Source: Prevotella sp. khp7 (GTDB lineage: Bacteria > Bacteroidota > Bacteroidia > Bacteroidales > Bacteroidaceae). From it: DNA of 64,000 nt. Below are positions 45,999 through 55,175 of the stretch, in pieces. The notes under the pieces are model-generated. The model saw nothing but the letters and a program-made list of their open reading frames with translations. It did not search any database and had not been told where the DNA came from. Each line of letters opens with the position of its first letter. Positions within the stretch are counted from its first letter, which is position 1. The translations under genes and the position numbers were made by a program. The DNA lies in contig NZ_FOIV01000002.1 of NCBI RefSeq assembly GCF_900109055.1, positions 310,001 through 374,000 on the forward strand, read 5' to 3'.

Positions 45999-46028
45999 TA
46001 TACGACAATGTTTCGAAAATACTACACA
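45999..46028 (-). promoter_or_regulatory. Candidate ECF-type promoter upstream of the sigma operon
   Basis: Minus strand TGTGT (46024-46028) and CGTATA (45999-46004), 19 bases apart, as at 32271-32300. Match by eye between two unrelated sigma genes supports self-activation; unproven. Confidence 0.4.
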
Positions 46029-46258
46029 CTTTTCTTCTTTTTTTCAGAAAAACTGTTATTTTTCCGCATCATCGTGTAGAATCGGTCTGGTAATGGTTGA
46101 AACATTTAGCTTCTATTTGATATAGATTAATCTGTGGCAAAAATACCCATTTCCCTGCAAATCAGCAAACATTTTATTACACATGTTTAAACACAAGCCG
46201 TTTTTTTGCAATTCTTCACCATTCATAGAGACTATTCGAACGAAGTATAGATAACGTA

Positions 46259-48823
46259 TTACATGTCAAAGCTAATCTTGCAGAGTATTTCGCGAGGACG
46301 CAGATGACTTATGGTATATCTGGTATAATAAGAAGAGATGTAATGACGTTCATACTGACGAGTGCCGAAGATATTATTCATCTGTATACCTGCTTCCCAT
46401 TTTTTTGTGCGATAGCTGACTTGTATATCAGAGAAATAAGTGAATGATACAGAGTGGTCGTTGCTATGGTACATCTCGTTAGTCCATTCTATCTGCCAGT
46501 TTCTGGGCATATAGAAAGTCTTTAGTGTGTGAGTGAACGAGCGCAAGGCACGACTGTCAAATGAGTGATCACTAGTAGAAACCTGACGGCTGTATTGATA
46601 GTGGCTCTCCTCCTCAAAGGAAAGTGTTTGCAAGGGGCGAATGGAGAAACTGACACCGCAACTGGCACGATCGTAACGGAACGGCAGACGTAGCCCATTT
46701 ATCATGGTAGAGGTATGAGTGCTTGACAACTGGCCGTCAACCGCTGCAATAAACTTCATGGTACCAAGCGATTTACTGATCCGGCCGGAAAGCATCCACG
46801 TTGTGTTACTCTTAAAATCACCTGATGGACTGCTATGATAGAATATCCCGTCGAGTTGACTGTTATACAGAGGCAGATCATCATAATACATAAGGTTTCC
46901 ATTGATATTACCAAACAGGCCTATCACCGGATCGCTGTATTCAAATCTCAGCATTCCGTTATGGCTGTTCTCTGCATAGAGTTTTCCGAATCCTGTGCTA
47001 TAGTTGCGATAATTGCTATATACAGGAATAGCCGTCATATCCTCTAAAGAGGTCGGCTGCCAGTCATAGTTGTAGTTGACCATCACCGTGAGCTGGCTCA
47101 ATATCTGATATCTGAGATTCATCATTGGGGTGACAATCATCTTCGTGTTGCTTTCATTGCCGAAGTGTCGGCTTACAAGTCTTAATGGCATGGATGTTGT
47201 CCACTCCAGATCGTTATATTTGATATTGAACGACGGCTCAAAATAACAGTTGAGTTGTTGATAGCTGTCGCTTTGCGGCTTTTGATTGTGCAGACGGATG
47301 GTGAATCGTTCGTCATCATAATCCACGCCAGTATTATAAGAGACATACAAACGATGGAACAACTTGTGGCGGAATGAGGCACCTACACGCAACTGGGTGG
47401 CATGCTGATCTATATGCTGACGGGAACTGTCGGTTAATAACAGCGAACCTGGCAGATAGTTTATGACACCGCTTGCGTTAAGTTTCAACACACGGTCGTT
47501 GCCTAAAGCCTTCACAATCTCCAAGTGGTCGCCCACCCAGCGTTTTCGGGGCGTTGTCTCCTGCCGTATTCCTTTATCATTAGTCAGTGTCGATGCCCAG
47601 CTCTTGTCGAAATCCATATAGCCGCTCAGCACGTTGACTACAAACAACTTTGCGCCGTTACGCTCATACTTCAGTTCTCCTTTCCACTGGCTGTGGCGAT
47701 TCTCGCCATTCGCGTCTTCTGTAATGACTGCTCCCCCCATCAAGTCAGAATAGATGGTCTCAGAATGTCGTTTACCCTCAGTATTGTCGAGATAACCATT
47801 TAATTGTAGTCTGATGGTGGCATCCTGTCCTGCCTTATGAAGCCAGTTGGTGGCCAGCAACCTCGAATCGTTCATTGCATATCGTTCTCTCATCAGACCA
47901 GGAGCACTTAGCCCTATACCGCTGGTCATATTGCTGACGCTGCCGATGTCATCGATGCTGTTCTGCAGGTCGCGTATCTCCCTTTGTATGTTTTTCCCCG
48001 TATTGTTCCATTTGTACATCGACAGGCTCTGCATCTTACCACCAAACATCATGGCCATCAGACGCCCGTCGCGCAACAGACGGTCGGCCTCGCTTTTCTG
48101 TAGCGTGGTGCCCAGCCCTGTCTCCAGCAGCCCGACCCAGGTATTCTTGGCATCCTCCTCCAGAACAAGGTTAAGGGCTGCCTGATCAGAAAACTGTACG
48201 CCTCGCAGTGCCTTTACCTTCTGGTGGTTTGTCAGCACCTCTACGTTCTTTACCTTGTTGGCGTTAATATTCTCGCTGGCCACCGAATAATTATTACCCA
48301 TCATGTTCATTCCCTCGATATAGAAATTGTTGATGGGTTTGCCCTGAAAGAGAATAGAGCCATCCTGCCTGACTTCAAGACCAGGCATCTTGGCGATGAC
48401 ATCAGCGATACTGCGGTCTTGCTTATGGCGGAATCCTGCAACACTGTATACCAGCGTATCGCTACGTTGTCGCAAACGCTTTGAGGTAGCCTTGACCTCT
48501 TTAAGCATAAGTGTCTCTTCACGTAATATAATTTTCTGGCCATTGGTAAAATTATCGATACTGATGCTCTTTTTGGCATAACCAAGCAACGAAAAAGACA
48601 GTTGCATCACCTTTTTGCTTTCTGGCACTTTCAGTTCAAAGGTGCCGTCTTCTTTCGTTTGGGCAAAAGCAATAGGTTTCCGTCTGCTGTCTTCAGCAAC
48701 CACGCTGGCCCAGCCCAGTCCCTTTTTCGAGCCGTCAGCAACAACACGCCCTGAAAAAGAGGTCTGGGCATTAGCCACCACGGTCATCAGCCAGACAAAT
48801 AATGTCAATAGCGATAATCTCAT
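46259..48823 (-). CDS. TonB-dependent-receptor-like outer-membrane beta-barrel protein
   Basis: An 854-residue outer-membrane protein: signal peptide (first ~19 residues), a carboxypeptidase-regulatory-like Ig domain (SFSGRVVADGSKKGLGWASVVAED, residues 22-95), then a plug-like segment (SIADVIAKMPGLEVRQDGSILFQGKPINNFYIEGMNMMGNNY, about 130-175) and a long aromatic-rich barrel. The usual N-terminal TonB box is not obvious. This outer-membrane family is a frequent neighbour of GLPGLI genes; here its ATG overlaps the upstream GLPGLI stop codon by four bases, so the two are translationally coupled. Confidence 0.87.
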   Translation of the reverse strand: MRLSLLTLFVWLMTVVANAQTSFSGRVVADGSKKGLGWASVVAEDSRRKPIAFAQTKEDGTFELKVPESKKVMQLSFSLLGYAKKSISIDNFTNGQKIILREETLMLKEVKATSKRLRQRSDTLVYSVAGFRHKQDRSIADVIAKMPGLEVRQDGSILFQGKPINNFYIEGMNMMGNNYSVASENINANKVKNVEVLTNHQKVKALRGVQFSDQAALNLVLEEDAKNTWVGLLETGLGTTLQKSEADRLLRDGRLMAMMFGGKMQSLSMYKWNNTGKNIQREIRDLQNSIDDIGSVSNMTSGIGLSAPGLMRERYAMNDSRLLATNWLHKAGQDATIRLQLNGYLDNTEGKRHSETIYSDLMGGAVITEDANGENRHSQWKGELKYERNGAKLFVVNVLSGYMDFDKSWASTLTNDKGIRQETTPRKRWVGDHLEIVKALGNDRVLKLNASGVINYLPGSLLLTDSSRQHIDQHATQLRVGASFRHKLFHRLYVSYNTGVDYDDERFTIRLHNQKPQSDSYQQLNCYFEPSFNIKYNDLEWTTSMPLRLVSRHFGNESNTKMIVTPMMNLRYQILSQLTVMVNYNYDWQPTSLEDMTAIPVYSNYRNYSTGFGKLYAENSHNGMLRFEYSDPVIGLFGNINGNLMYYDDLPLYNSQLDGIFYHSSPSGDFKSNTTWMLSGRISKSLGTMKFIAAVDGQLSSTHTSTMINGLRLPFRYDRASCGVSFSIRPLQTLSFEEESHYQYSRQVSTSDHSFDSRALRSFTHTLKTFYMPRNWQIEWTNEMYHSNDHSVSFTYFSDIQVSYRTKKWEAGIQMNNIFGTRQYERHYISSYYTRYTISHLRPREILCKISFDM

Positions 48824-49653
48824 TTCTTATCCTCTTCAGAATAACTCTCGTAATAGGCTCGTTTAGGAACCTTTGACAAATCCAATGGACGCCCCTTCTC
48901 ATCAAAAGACTGCCCAGAAATCCCTTGTGACCTCAGGTAAGCAAACGGATCACTGTCTATCTGCTCAATCAGTTTATGTGCTTGCTCTGGTTTCAAGATT
49001 CTTCTTTTTTCGTTCATCATCGTCATGGCGCCTCCTACATTCTGATAGATGCCGACACAGTTGAATATGAACGAATTAGAATGGTCATAAGCTCTCAGGA
49101 TGAGGCCAGGCAGTCCACAGAGTTTCCAGGGCCCGTCAGAGATAGGGATGTCTGTTGCATAAAACGCTGTCCAGGTTCTACCGTGATATTGGCAGATAGC
49201 CTTTTGACATGGATGTTCTAAGATAATCGTGTCGCCCTCAACAAATTCCCAGTCCTGTCCCATCGTTTCCTCATATTGTAGACACTCCATTGAATGATAG
49301 TCTACAGTTTGTCTATTATGCAAAGGATAGTTCTTGTAGATATAGTAATTGAACTGTGATGATTCTATGCCTTGCTCATAGCGGATACGACTGACATCCG
49401 AAAAATCAGCTCCTATACGGTTTAGGCTATCCATAATGCAAAATATTTTATCTTTCCAGATACTGTAATAGTTGCTGACTCCTTTCTTTCCAATATCCAA
49501 CCAGTGTTCATCAGGAGAAAGCATATAATTATTTTCAAATGTCTTTGCCTGAACATCATAGATAAATCGGTATGCTAATGTATCAATAACCGTTTGTGCT
49601 TGCGATATAGACACTAAAGAGCATAATAACAGAGATAAAAAAAGCTTTTTCAT
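48820..49653 (-). CDS. GLPGLI family protein, copy 1
   Basis: A 277-residue secreted protein of the GLPGLI family (TIGR01200): signal peptide (ending SISQAQ) and the diagnostic CGLPGLILRAYD near residue 195. An upstream ATAT-DGPW segment and a Cys in the FNCVGIY stretch are also typical. Function unknown; linked to TonB-like receptors. It has its own promoter at 49691-49721 and overlaps the start of the receptor-like gene. Its C-terminal half is about 90% identical in DNA to those of copies 2 and 3; the N-terminal half is clearly different. Confidence 0.92.
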   Translation of the reverse strand: MKKLFLSLLLCSLVSISQAQTVIDTLAYRFIYDVQAKTFENNYMLSPDEHWLDIGKKGVSNYYSIWKDKIFCIMDSLNRIGADFSDVSRIRYEQGIESSQFNYYIYKNYPLHNRQTVDYHSMECLQYEETMGQDWEFVEGDTIILEHPCQKAICQYHGRTWTAFYATDIPISDGPWKLCGLPGLILRAYDHSNSFIFNCVGIYQNVGGAMTMMNEKRRILKPEQAHKLIEQIDSDPFAYLRSQGISGQSFDEKGRPLDLSKVPKRAYYESYSEEDKK

Positions 49654-49690
49654 ATCATATTATAGTATAAAACTCATTGTAATTGCGCTG

Positions 49691-49721
49691 CAAAAGTAAA
49701 ACATTTGTTCCATTCTAACAA
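49691..49721 (-). promoter_or_regulatory. Promoter of GLPGLI copy 1
   Basis: Minus strand: TTG (49719-49721), 20 bases, TACTTTTG (49691-49698). The surrounding sequence (AATTGCGCTGCAAAAGTAA) is nearly the same as at the promoter of the small glycine-rich gene (51972-52002), pointing to a duplicated promoter. Confidence 0.7.
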
Positions 49722-49832
49722 GAAAAAAGAGCTACAAAACAGAATTAGACTTTATGAGACAAATATTCTGATTTGCAGGATATTGCATAAAATGCAACAC
49801 CATTTTTCATCACTTTTTTGCAGCAAAAAGTA

Positions 49833-50678
49833 TCATTTGTTTCGCTTTTCTTCTTCAGAATAACTCTCGTAATAGGCTCGCTTAGGGTTTTTCGACCAGT
49901 CGAAAGGCCTTCCATTCTCATCATAAGTAGCAGTTTTCTGGCCTTTGGACCTATAATAGTCATCAGGATTATTATATATCTGCTCTATGAGCTTATGTGC
50001 CTGTTCCGGTTTCAAGACCCTTCTTTTTTCGTTCATCATCGTTATGGCGTCTCCTACATTCTGATAGATGCCGACACAGTTGAATATGAACGAATTAGAA
50101 TGGTCATAAGCTCTCAGGATGAGGCCAGGCAGTCCACAGAGTTTCCAAGGCCCGTCAGAGATAGGGATGTCTGTTGCATAAAACGCAGTCCAAGTTCTAC
50201 CGTGATAATGGCAGATGGCTTTTTGACATGGATGTTCTAAGATAATCGTGTCGCCCTCAACAAAATCCCAGTCCTGTCCCATGGGTTCCTGATATTCAAA
50301 TAATTCATAATAGGGATAATCTACAGTCTGTTGGCCTCTTTGTGGGTAGTTTTTGAATATGAAGTAGAGGAAATCAGATGGTTCGATACCTTTCTCATGC
50401 CTAACACGCTCGTAATCTTGTATAGACCCGCCACACCGATAAATACTATCTGTTATATGAAAAAACTGGCTTTGCCAATAACTATAATAGTGGGTGATAC
50501 CACTCTTTCCGATATCCAGCCGATGTTCGTCTGTGTTCATCTTTGTGTATTTTTCGAATGCTCTAGCCTGAACATCATAGACGAATCGATAGGAAACCGT
50601 GTCTAGTGCTGCCTGGGCCCAAACTTCGGTGCCCATAAACAGCAATATTAATACGCTAAAGATTAACTGTTTCATCAT
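49833..50678 (-). CDS. GLPGLI family protein, copy 2
   Basis: A 281-residue GLPGLI protein. The start is placed at ATG 50676-50678 (a second ATG at 50673-50675 is equally possible) because it opens a standard signal peptide (MMKQLIFSVLILLFMGTEVWAQ); a longer frame from 50711 includes 11 residues that are a fossil of another gene's start (see findings). CGLPGLILRAYD and the terminal KRAYYESYS are present. Between about 50005 and 50264 its DNA is identical to copy 3 by eye. Function unknown. Confidence 0.9.
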   Translation of the reverse strand: MMKQLIFSVLILLFMGTEVWAQAALDTVSYRFVYDVQARAFEKYTKMNTDEHRLDIGKSGITHYYSYWQSQFFHITDSIYRCGGSIQDYERVRHEKGIEPSDFLYFIFKNYPQRGQQTVDYPYYELFEYQEPMGQDWDFVEGDTIILEHPCQKAICHYHGRTWTAFYATDIPISDGPWKLCGLPGLILRAYDHSNSFIFNCVGIYQNVGDAITMMNEKRRVLKPEQAHKLIEQIYNNPDDYYRSKGQKTATYDENGRPFDWSKNPKRAYYESYSEEEKRNK

Positions 50679-50707
50679 AAAAAATAAGTTTGTCAATAGC
50701 GATAACC

Positions 50708-51541
50708 TCATTTCTTATCTTCTGTAGAATAACTCTCGTAATAGGCTCGCTTGGGGATTTTCGACCAGTCGAAAGGCCTTCCTTTCTCATCATAAGTAGC
50801 AGTTTTCTGGCCTTTGGACCTATAATAGTCATCAGGATTACTATATATCTGCTCAATCAGCTTATGTGCCTGCTCCGGTTTCAAGACCCTTCTTTTTTCG
50901 TTCATCATCGTTATGGCGTCTCCTACATTCTGATAGATGCCGACACAGTTGAATATGAACGAATTAGAATGGTCATAAGCTCTCAGGATGAGGCCAGGCA
51001 GTCCACAGAGTTTCCAAGGCCCGTCAGAGATAGGGATGTCTGTTGCATAAAACGCAGTCCAAGTTCTACCGTGATAATGGCAGATGGCTTTTTGACATGG
51101 ATGTTCTAAGATAATCGTGTCGCCCTCAACAAATTCCCAGTCCTGGCCCATTGGTTCCTGATATTGAAATAATTCCATATTGGGATAGTCAACTGTTTGC
51201 TGACCTGTTTGTGGATAGTTTTTGAATATGAAGTAGAGAAAATAAGATGGTTCGATTCCCTGTTCACTTCTTACACGATAATAATCATTCATTGATCCAC
51301 CTTGCCGATGGATGCTATCCAGTACATGAATATCCCGGCTTTGCCAAAAACTATAATAATGGCTGATACCATTCTTTCCGATATCCAGCCGATGCTCGTC
51401 GGTGCTCTTTTTTGTGCTTCTTTCGAATATTTTAGCCTGAACATCATAGACGAATCGATAGGAAACCGTGTCTATTGACGACTGAGCCCATATATTGTTT
51501 CCAATAAACAATAATAAGATGTTAAAGAATACCTGTTTCAT
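50708..51541 (-). CDS. GLPGLI family protein, copy 3
   Basis: A 277-residue GLPGLI protein with signal peptide (ending GNNIWAQ) and CGLPGLILRAYD. First of the three copies in the operon, 34 bases after the small glycine-rich gene. Its 50874-51133 segment is identical to copy 2 at 50005-50264, while the N-terminal domain differs by many residues, so it is a mosaic. The stop codon region is followed by a remnant of the receptor gene's first codons. Confidence 0.92.
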   Translation of the reverse strand: MKQVFFNILLLFIGNNIWAQSSIDTVSYRFVYDVQAKIFERSTKKSTDEHRLDIGKNGISHYYSFWQSRDIHVLDSIHRQGGSMNDYYRVRSEQGIEPSYFLYFIFKNYPQTGQQTVDYPNMELFQYQEPMGQDWEFVEGDTIILEHPCQKAICHYHGRTWTAFYATDIPISDGPWKLCGLPGLILRAYDHSNSFIFNCVGIYQNVGDAITMMNEKRRVLKPEQAHKLIEQIYSNPDDYYRSKGQKTATYDEKGRPFDWSKIPKRAYYESYSTEDKK

Positions 51542-51575
51542 TAAGATTAAACAATATTATTGGCATACATACAGT

Positions 51576-51878
51576 TTAATAGGGATGGGGAAAAACATCA
51601 TAAGGATTTATCATCATAGCGCAAGATAAGTTTGCAGCAATGATATAACGAGCAGTTTCCCATGATGAGGGGTCATGATCAAATATCCCTTCAACGTGAG
51701 CTTTACCACACCAACCTTTGAAAACAATAACGTAAATTTCTCCTGCTGTTCCTCCTCCACCTCCACCAGCATCTGGTTCTTCATTTCTGTTTAGTTCTCT
51801 GGTTTGATGATCATCTCCTGCAAAAGCAGAAGTAAAAGAGAGCATCAATGCAAATGCGATAAAAAATAATTTTTTCAT
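51576..51878 (-). CDS. Small exported glycine-rich protein heading the GLPGLI operon
   Basis: A 100-residue protein: signal peptide (MKKLFFIAFALMLSFTSAFA), a linker with six glycines in a row (PDAGGGGGGTAGE, near residues 36-48), then a short C-terminal part with two cysteines, CGKAHVEGIFDHDP and AANLSCAMMINPYDVF. No family is recognised. It has its own promoter with the same architecture as GLPGLI copy 1. Possible roles (peptide ligand, precursor, structural protein) cannot be told apart. The gene is real on grounds of signal peptide, coding length and operon position. Confidence 0.75.
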   Translation of the reverse strand: MKKLFFIAFALMLSFTSAFAGDDHQTRELNRNEEPDAGGGGGGTAGEIYVIVFKGWCGKAHVEGIFDHDPSSWETARYIIAANLSCAMMINPYDVFPHPY

Positions 51879-51971
51879 TTTTAATTCTATTTAATTTATT
51901 AATAATGGTTTGATTATGGTAATGATAAACTTTCTGCACCTTGCAGATATAAACTCATTGCAATTGCGCTG

Positions 51972-52002
51972 CAAAAGTAAGCTAATTATTCTTTTAAACC
52001 AA
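51972..52002 (-). promoter_or_regulatory. Promoter of the small glycine-rich gene
   Basis: Minus strand: TTG (52000-52002), 20 bases, TACTTTTG (51972-51979), about 90 bases before the start codon; closely similar to the promoter at 49691-49721. Confidence 0.7.
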
Positions 52003-52009
52003 GAAAAAA

Positions 52010-52056
52010 TTGTTTCATCTTGTTTCATTTTGCTTCAGTGAAACAAGATGAAACAA
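52010..52056. repeat. Perfect 18-bp inverted repeat
   Basis: TTGTTTCATCTTGTTTCA (52010-52027) is the exact complement of 52039-52056 around an 11-base loop. Both arms contain two copies of TGTTTCA, so each arm is also an internal near-repeat. It lies directly upstream of the promoter of the GLPGLI operon and could be an operator or a structured RNA; no T-tract follows. Confidence 0.8.
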
Positions 52057-52231
52057 AATAATGGCTAATTATCTCCATCTTTCGTTATGCTAAAGACTAA
52101 GTTTATGCCGTTCAAACCCTATCTTTGCTCCGAGTTTGGACTATCCTAACTGGTAGTTTCATTACGACAAACTATGACTTTGCTTACTTCCCATCTATCT
52201 CTTTGTCCGTCACAAATGTTTTTTCTCTTTT

Positions 52232-52443
52232 CACCTAACCACCTAACCTTTCTTCCCGTGACACCTTTGTATAAAGGAGGTTTGGAGGGTTAGGTGTTGC
52301 CCAAACACCTAACCAAACACCTAACCAAAGGATAATCAGAGAAAAGGTTAGGTGATAGGTTAGGTGTGGGTTACCTCTTTCTAAGACACCTAACCCTTGA
52401 AATTCCGTTTATATAAAGGTGTTTCAGCAGAAAAGGTTAGGTG
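52232..52443. repeat. Cluster of nine GGTTAGGTG/CACCTAACC 9-mers
   Basis: CACCTAACC occurs at 52232, 52240, 52306, 52318 and 52387; its complement GGTTAGGTG at 52288, 52346, 52358 and 52435. Two of them share one base. The gene-free region 51879-52682 (804 bases) otherwise shows the 18-bp inverted repeat and the GH3 terminator. No ORF with coding features is seen here; a 96-residue frame at 52441-52731 has no support. Function of the 9-mer cluster is unknown. Confidence 0.85.
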
Positions 52444-52629
52444 GTGGGGTGTTGTTCGCTTCAGACGTTTTCCTGCCTTTTCTTTCACTTTGGCGATATG
52501 CGGATGCTGTTGTATTGTGTCGTTGAGTGGCGTTCCGCGGATAATTGCAATTCTGTTGTTTCCATTATTACAATAGAAACCGTTAACTTTTCAAAAAACC
52601 TTTCAGTTGGGTATCGCATAAAAAGTAAT

Positions 52630-52662
52630 AAGGTGCCATCCGTGTTTACGGACAGCACCTTT
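52630..52662 (-). terminator. Terminator of the GH3 gene
   Basis: AAGGTGC, two bases, TCCGT, four-base loop, ACGGA, two bases, GCACCTT: two stacked stems in the minus-strand transcript end, about 20 bases past the stop codon. Confidence 0.8.
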
Positions 52663-52682
52663 GTTTATATTAAGCAGGGAAT

Positions 52683-55154
52683 TCAGATGTTCGGCTCATC
52701 CCATACTTTGGTCTGGGTGCAGGCTGTGTGAACGGTCTGGTTGCCAATTTTCAGGATGAAGTCACCATCCTCAAGAGTCCAACGACCATCAGCGCCTACG
52801 AAGGCGAGTTTGCTGGCGGGAAGCTGGAACGTCACGGTCTTGGTCTCACCAGGCTCCAGCAAAATCTTCGTGAAATCGCGCAGGCGCTTGTTGTCGGGCA
52901 CGATGCTGGCGACGAGATCGCTTGAATAGAGTAGAACAGCCTCTTTACCGGCCTTGGTACCAGTATTCTTCACATCAACGCTGATGGTGAGTACATCGTC
53001 GGCAGTAAACTGAGCCTTGTCGACCTTCAGGTTAGAGTAACCGAAGGTGGTATAGCTGAGACCATAGCCGAAGGGCCACTGGAGGCTGACCTTCGCATCG
53101 TAGTTGTAGGCACCAGCCATCGTACCAACCTCTTCAGAAACCTTATAGTCATAGGTGTTCAGTGAGTTGATCTCACGTGGATAGGTGTAAGGCAGTTTGG
53201 CTGAGAAGTTGGCATCACCAGCGAGCAGGTTGGCGAGGGCGTCGCCGCCATAGTTGCCGGGAATGAGGATATCAACGATAGCCTTAGCCAGCGGTTCGAT
53301 GTCGGCGATGAGGCGTGGACGACCTTCGTTGAGTACAAGAACGATGGGTTTGCCTGTTTTGGCAAGTGCCTTCACAAGGTTGCGCTGGTTCTCGGAGAGC
53401 CAGAGGTCGGTGAGGTTGCCAGGCGTCTCTGTGTAAGAGTTCTCGCCAATGGCAGCTATGATGACATCGGCCTGAGCTGCAGCAGCTACGGCTTTGTCGA
53501 TCTGGGGCTCGTTTTCGTCGTAATAGGCGCCGTCTTCGTTATAAGTCACGCCCTGTTCGAGGATGACATTTTCTTTGCCATACTTATTGCAGAGGGCCTC
53601 ATAGATGGTGTTGTATTTCTCAGAGAGATCTTCAGCCTTCGAACCCTGCCATGTGTAGCTCCAGCCACCATGCAGGCAGCGCATCTGGTTGGCGTTAGGA
53701 CCAGTCAGCAGAATCTTCTTTCCCTTGGCCAGTGGCAGAATACCTTCGTTTTTCAGCAACACCTCAGACTCTTCTGCAGCCAGAAGAGAGGCTTTGGCAA
53801 ACTCGTCGCAACCAAACTTCTCGAAACCTTTACCACCAGTGTTGGGCTCATCGAAGAGGCCGAGGCGATATTTTGCACGGAGGATACGGCGAACGGCATC
53901 GTCGATACGAGTCATCTTCACCTTGCCTTCGTTGACAAGCTCCTTCAGCAGGATGCAGAACTCAACGCTATAGGGGTCCATCGACATGTCGATACCAGCA
54001 TTGATAGCAATACGGATGGCGTCCTTTTTGTTCTTTGCCACCTTTTCACGGGTGTACAGACTGTTTATATCAGCCCAGTCGGTTACGAGGAAGCCGTCCC
54101 ACTGCAGGTCTTCTTTCAGCCATTTTGTAAGGTATTCGTAGCTGGCATGAAGGGGCACGCCGTTGATAGAGGCTGAGTTGACCATCATGGTGAGTGTGCC
54201 TGCGAGAGCTGCGGCCTTGAAGGGCTCGAAATACTTCTCACGAATCATCTGTGGTGAGAGGTAAGCAGGGGTACGGTCCTTACCTGTCCAAGGGGCGCCA
54301 TAACCAAAATAGTGTTTGGTGCTGGTTCCAACATGGAAACGGTCGATGTGGTTATTGTCCTCACCCTGATAGCCTCTGATTTCGGCTACTACCATCTTAG
54401 AGTTTACGATGGCGTCCTCGCCAAAACTCTCATACATGCGAGGCCAGCGAGGATCGCGGCTCAGGTCTACTACAGGATTGTACACCCATGGGCAGTTAGC
54501 TGCACGACTCTCATAGGCAGTAATCTCTGCACCTCTGAAAGCCAATTCGGTGTTGAACGAGGCACCCAGGTTGATGGGTTGGGGGAAGAGTGTTCCGCCT
54601 TGAGTATAAGTGACACCGTGATTATGGTCGAGTCCGTAGATATCGGGGATGCCCAGATACTTCATTGACTTCTTCTGAATCAGTTGGATCCACTTCTGCC
54701 ACTGTTCTACGCTTGAGGCGCGAGTGCCAGGGGCATTGAGAATAGAGCCCACCTTCCACTTTGAAATGAGTGTGTCGAGCATCGTCTCGTTGAGTTTCCA
54801 TATACGCTTTGTCTCACCCTGATAGATATCAACAGGGAAGTTGCCAAGCTTGTCAAGGATCTCTTGATCCTTCATTTTCAGCACAGCCTCAATCTCAGAA
54901 TCAGGTCTTCCATATTGCTGAAGTACAGAGCGCACTTTCTCGCGATCGATCTTAGCATTCTCAATTGTCATCTTGCCCATCACGTCGAGATTCAATTCAA
55001 GCATCTGTCCGATTTTCTCATCGAGTGTCATACGTGAAAGGGTTTTCTCAATTTTTGCCTCCAATGCCGCATCGCGGGGGATGGCAGGTTTCTGCGCCTG
55101 GGCACTGATGCTCACCAATGCAAAGGCTGCGATAAATAGGTTCTTTGTCGTCAT
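52683..55154 (-). CDS. Glycoside hydrolase family 3, exported beta-glucosidase/xylosidase-like
   Basis: An 823-residue secreted GH3 enzyme: signal peptide ([13 protein letters not shown]), catalytic TIM-like barrel (nucleophile Asp in [13 protein letters not shown] near residue 360), alpha/beta sandwich (about 480-640) and fibronectin type III-like C-terminus (about 690-800). It removes terminal beta-linked glucose or xylose from oligosaccharides; exact sugar is uncertain. It is transcribed leftward, 21 bases after the GH9 gene on the same strand, so the two enzymes are probably co-transcribed with a terminator after GH3. Confidence 0.93.
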   Translation of the reverse strand: MTTKNLFIAAFALVSISAQAQKPAIPRDAALEAKIEKTLSRMTLDEKIGQMLELNLDVMGKMTIENAKIDREKVRSVLQQYGRPDSEIEAVLKMKDQEILDKLGNFPVDIYQGETKRIWKLNETMLDTLISKWKVGSILNAPGTRASSVEQWQKWIQLIQKKSMKYLGIPDIYGLDHNHGVTYTQGGTLFPQPINLGASFNTELAFRGAEITAYESRAANCPWVYNPVVDLSRDPRWPRMYESFGEDAIVNSKMVVAEIRGYQGEDNNHIDRFHVGTSTKHYFGYGAPWTGKDRTPAYLSPQMIREKYFEPFKAAALAGTLTMMVNSASINGVPLHASYEYLTKWLKEDLQWDGFLVTDWADINSLYTREKVAKNKKDAIRIAINAGIDMSMDPYSVEFCILLKELVNEGKVKMTRIDDAVRRILRAKYRLGLFDEPNTGGKGFEKFGCDEFAKASLLAAEESEVLLKNEGILPLAKGKKILLTGPNANQMRCLHGGWSYTWQGSKAEDLSEKYNTIYEALCNKYGKENVILEQGVTYNEDGAYYDENEPQIDKAVAAAAQADVIIAAIGENSYTETPGNLTDLWLSENQRNLVKALAKTGKPIVLVLNEGRPRLIADIEPLAKAIVDILIPGNYGGDALANLLAGDANFSAKLPYTYPREINSLNTYDYKVSEEVGTMAGAYNYDAKVSLQWPFGYGLSYTTFGYSNLKVDKAQFTADDVLTISVDVKNTGTKAGKEAVLLYSSDLVASIVPDNKRLRDFTKILLEPGETKTVTFQLPASKLAFVGADGRWTLEDGDFILKIGNQTVHTACTQTKVWDEPNI

Positions 55155-55175
55155 ATTGTAGATTAATATAAAAAT

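Noticed and set aside
52441..52731. A 96-residue frame upstream of the GH3 gene
   Set aside because: It crosses the GGTTAGGTG repeats, the terminator and the GH3 end; no ribosome-binding site or family resemblance.
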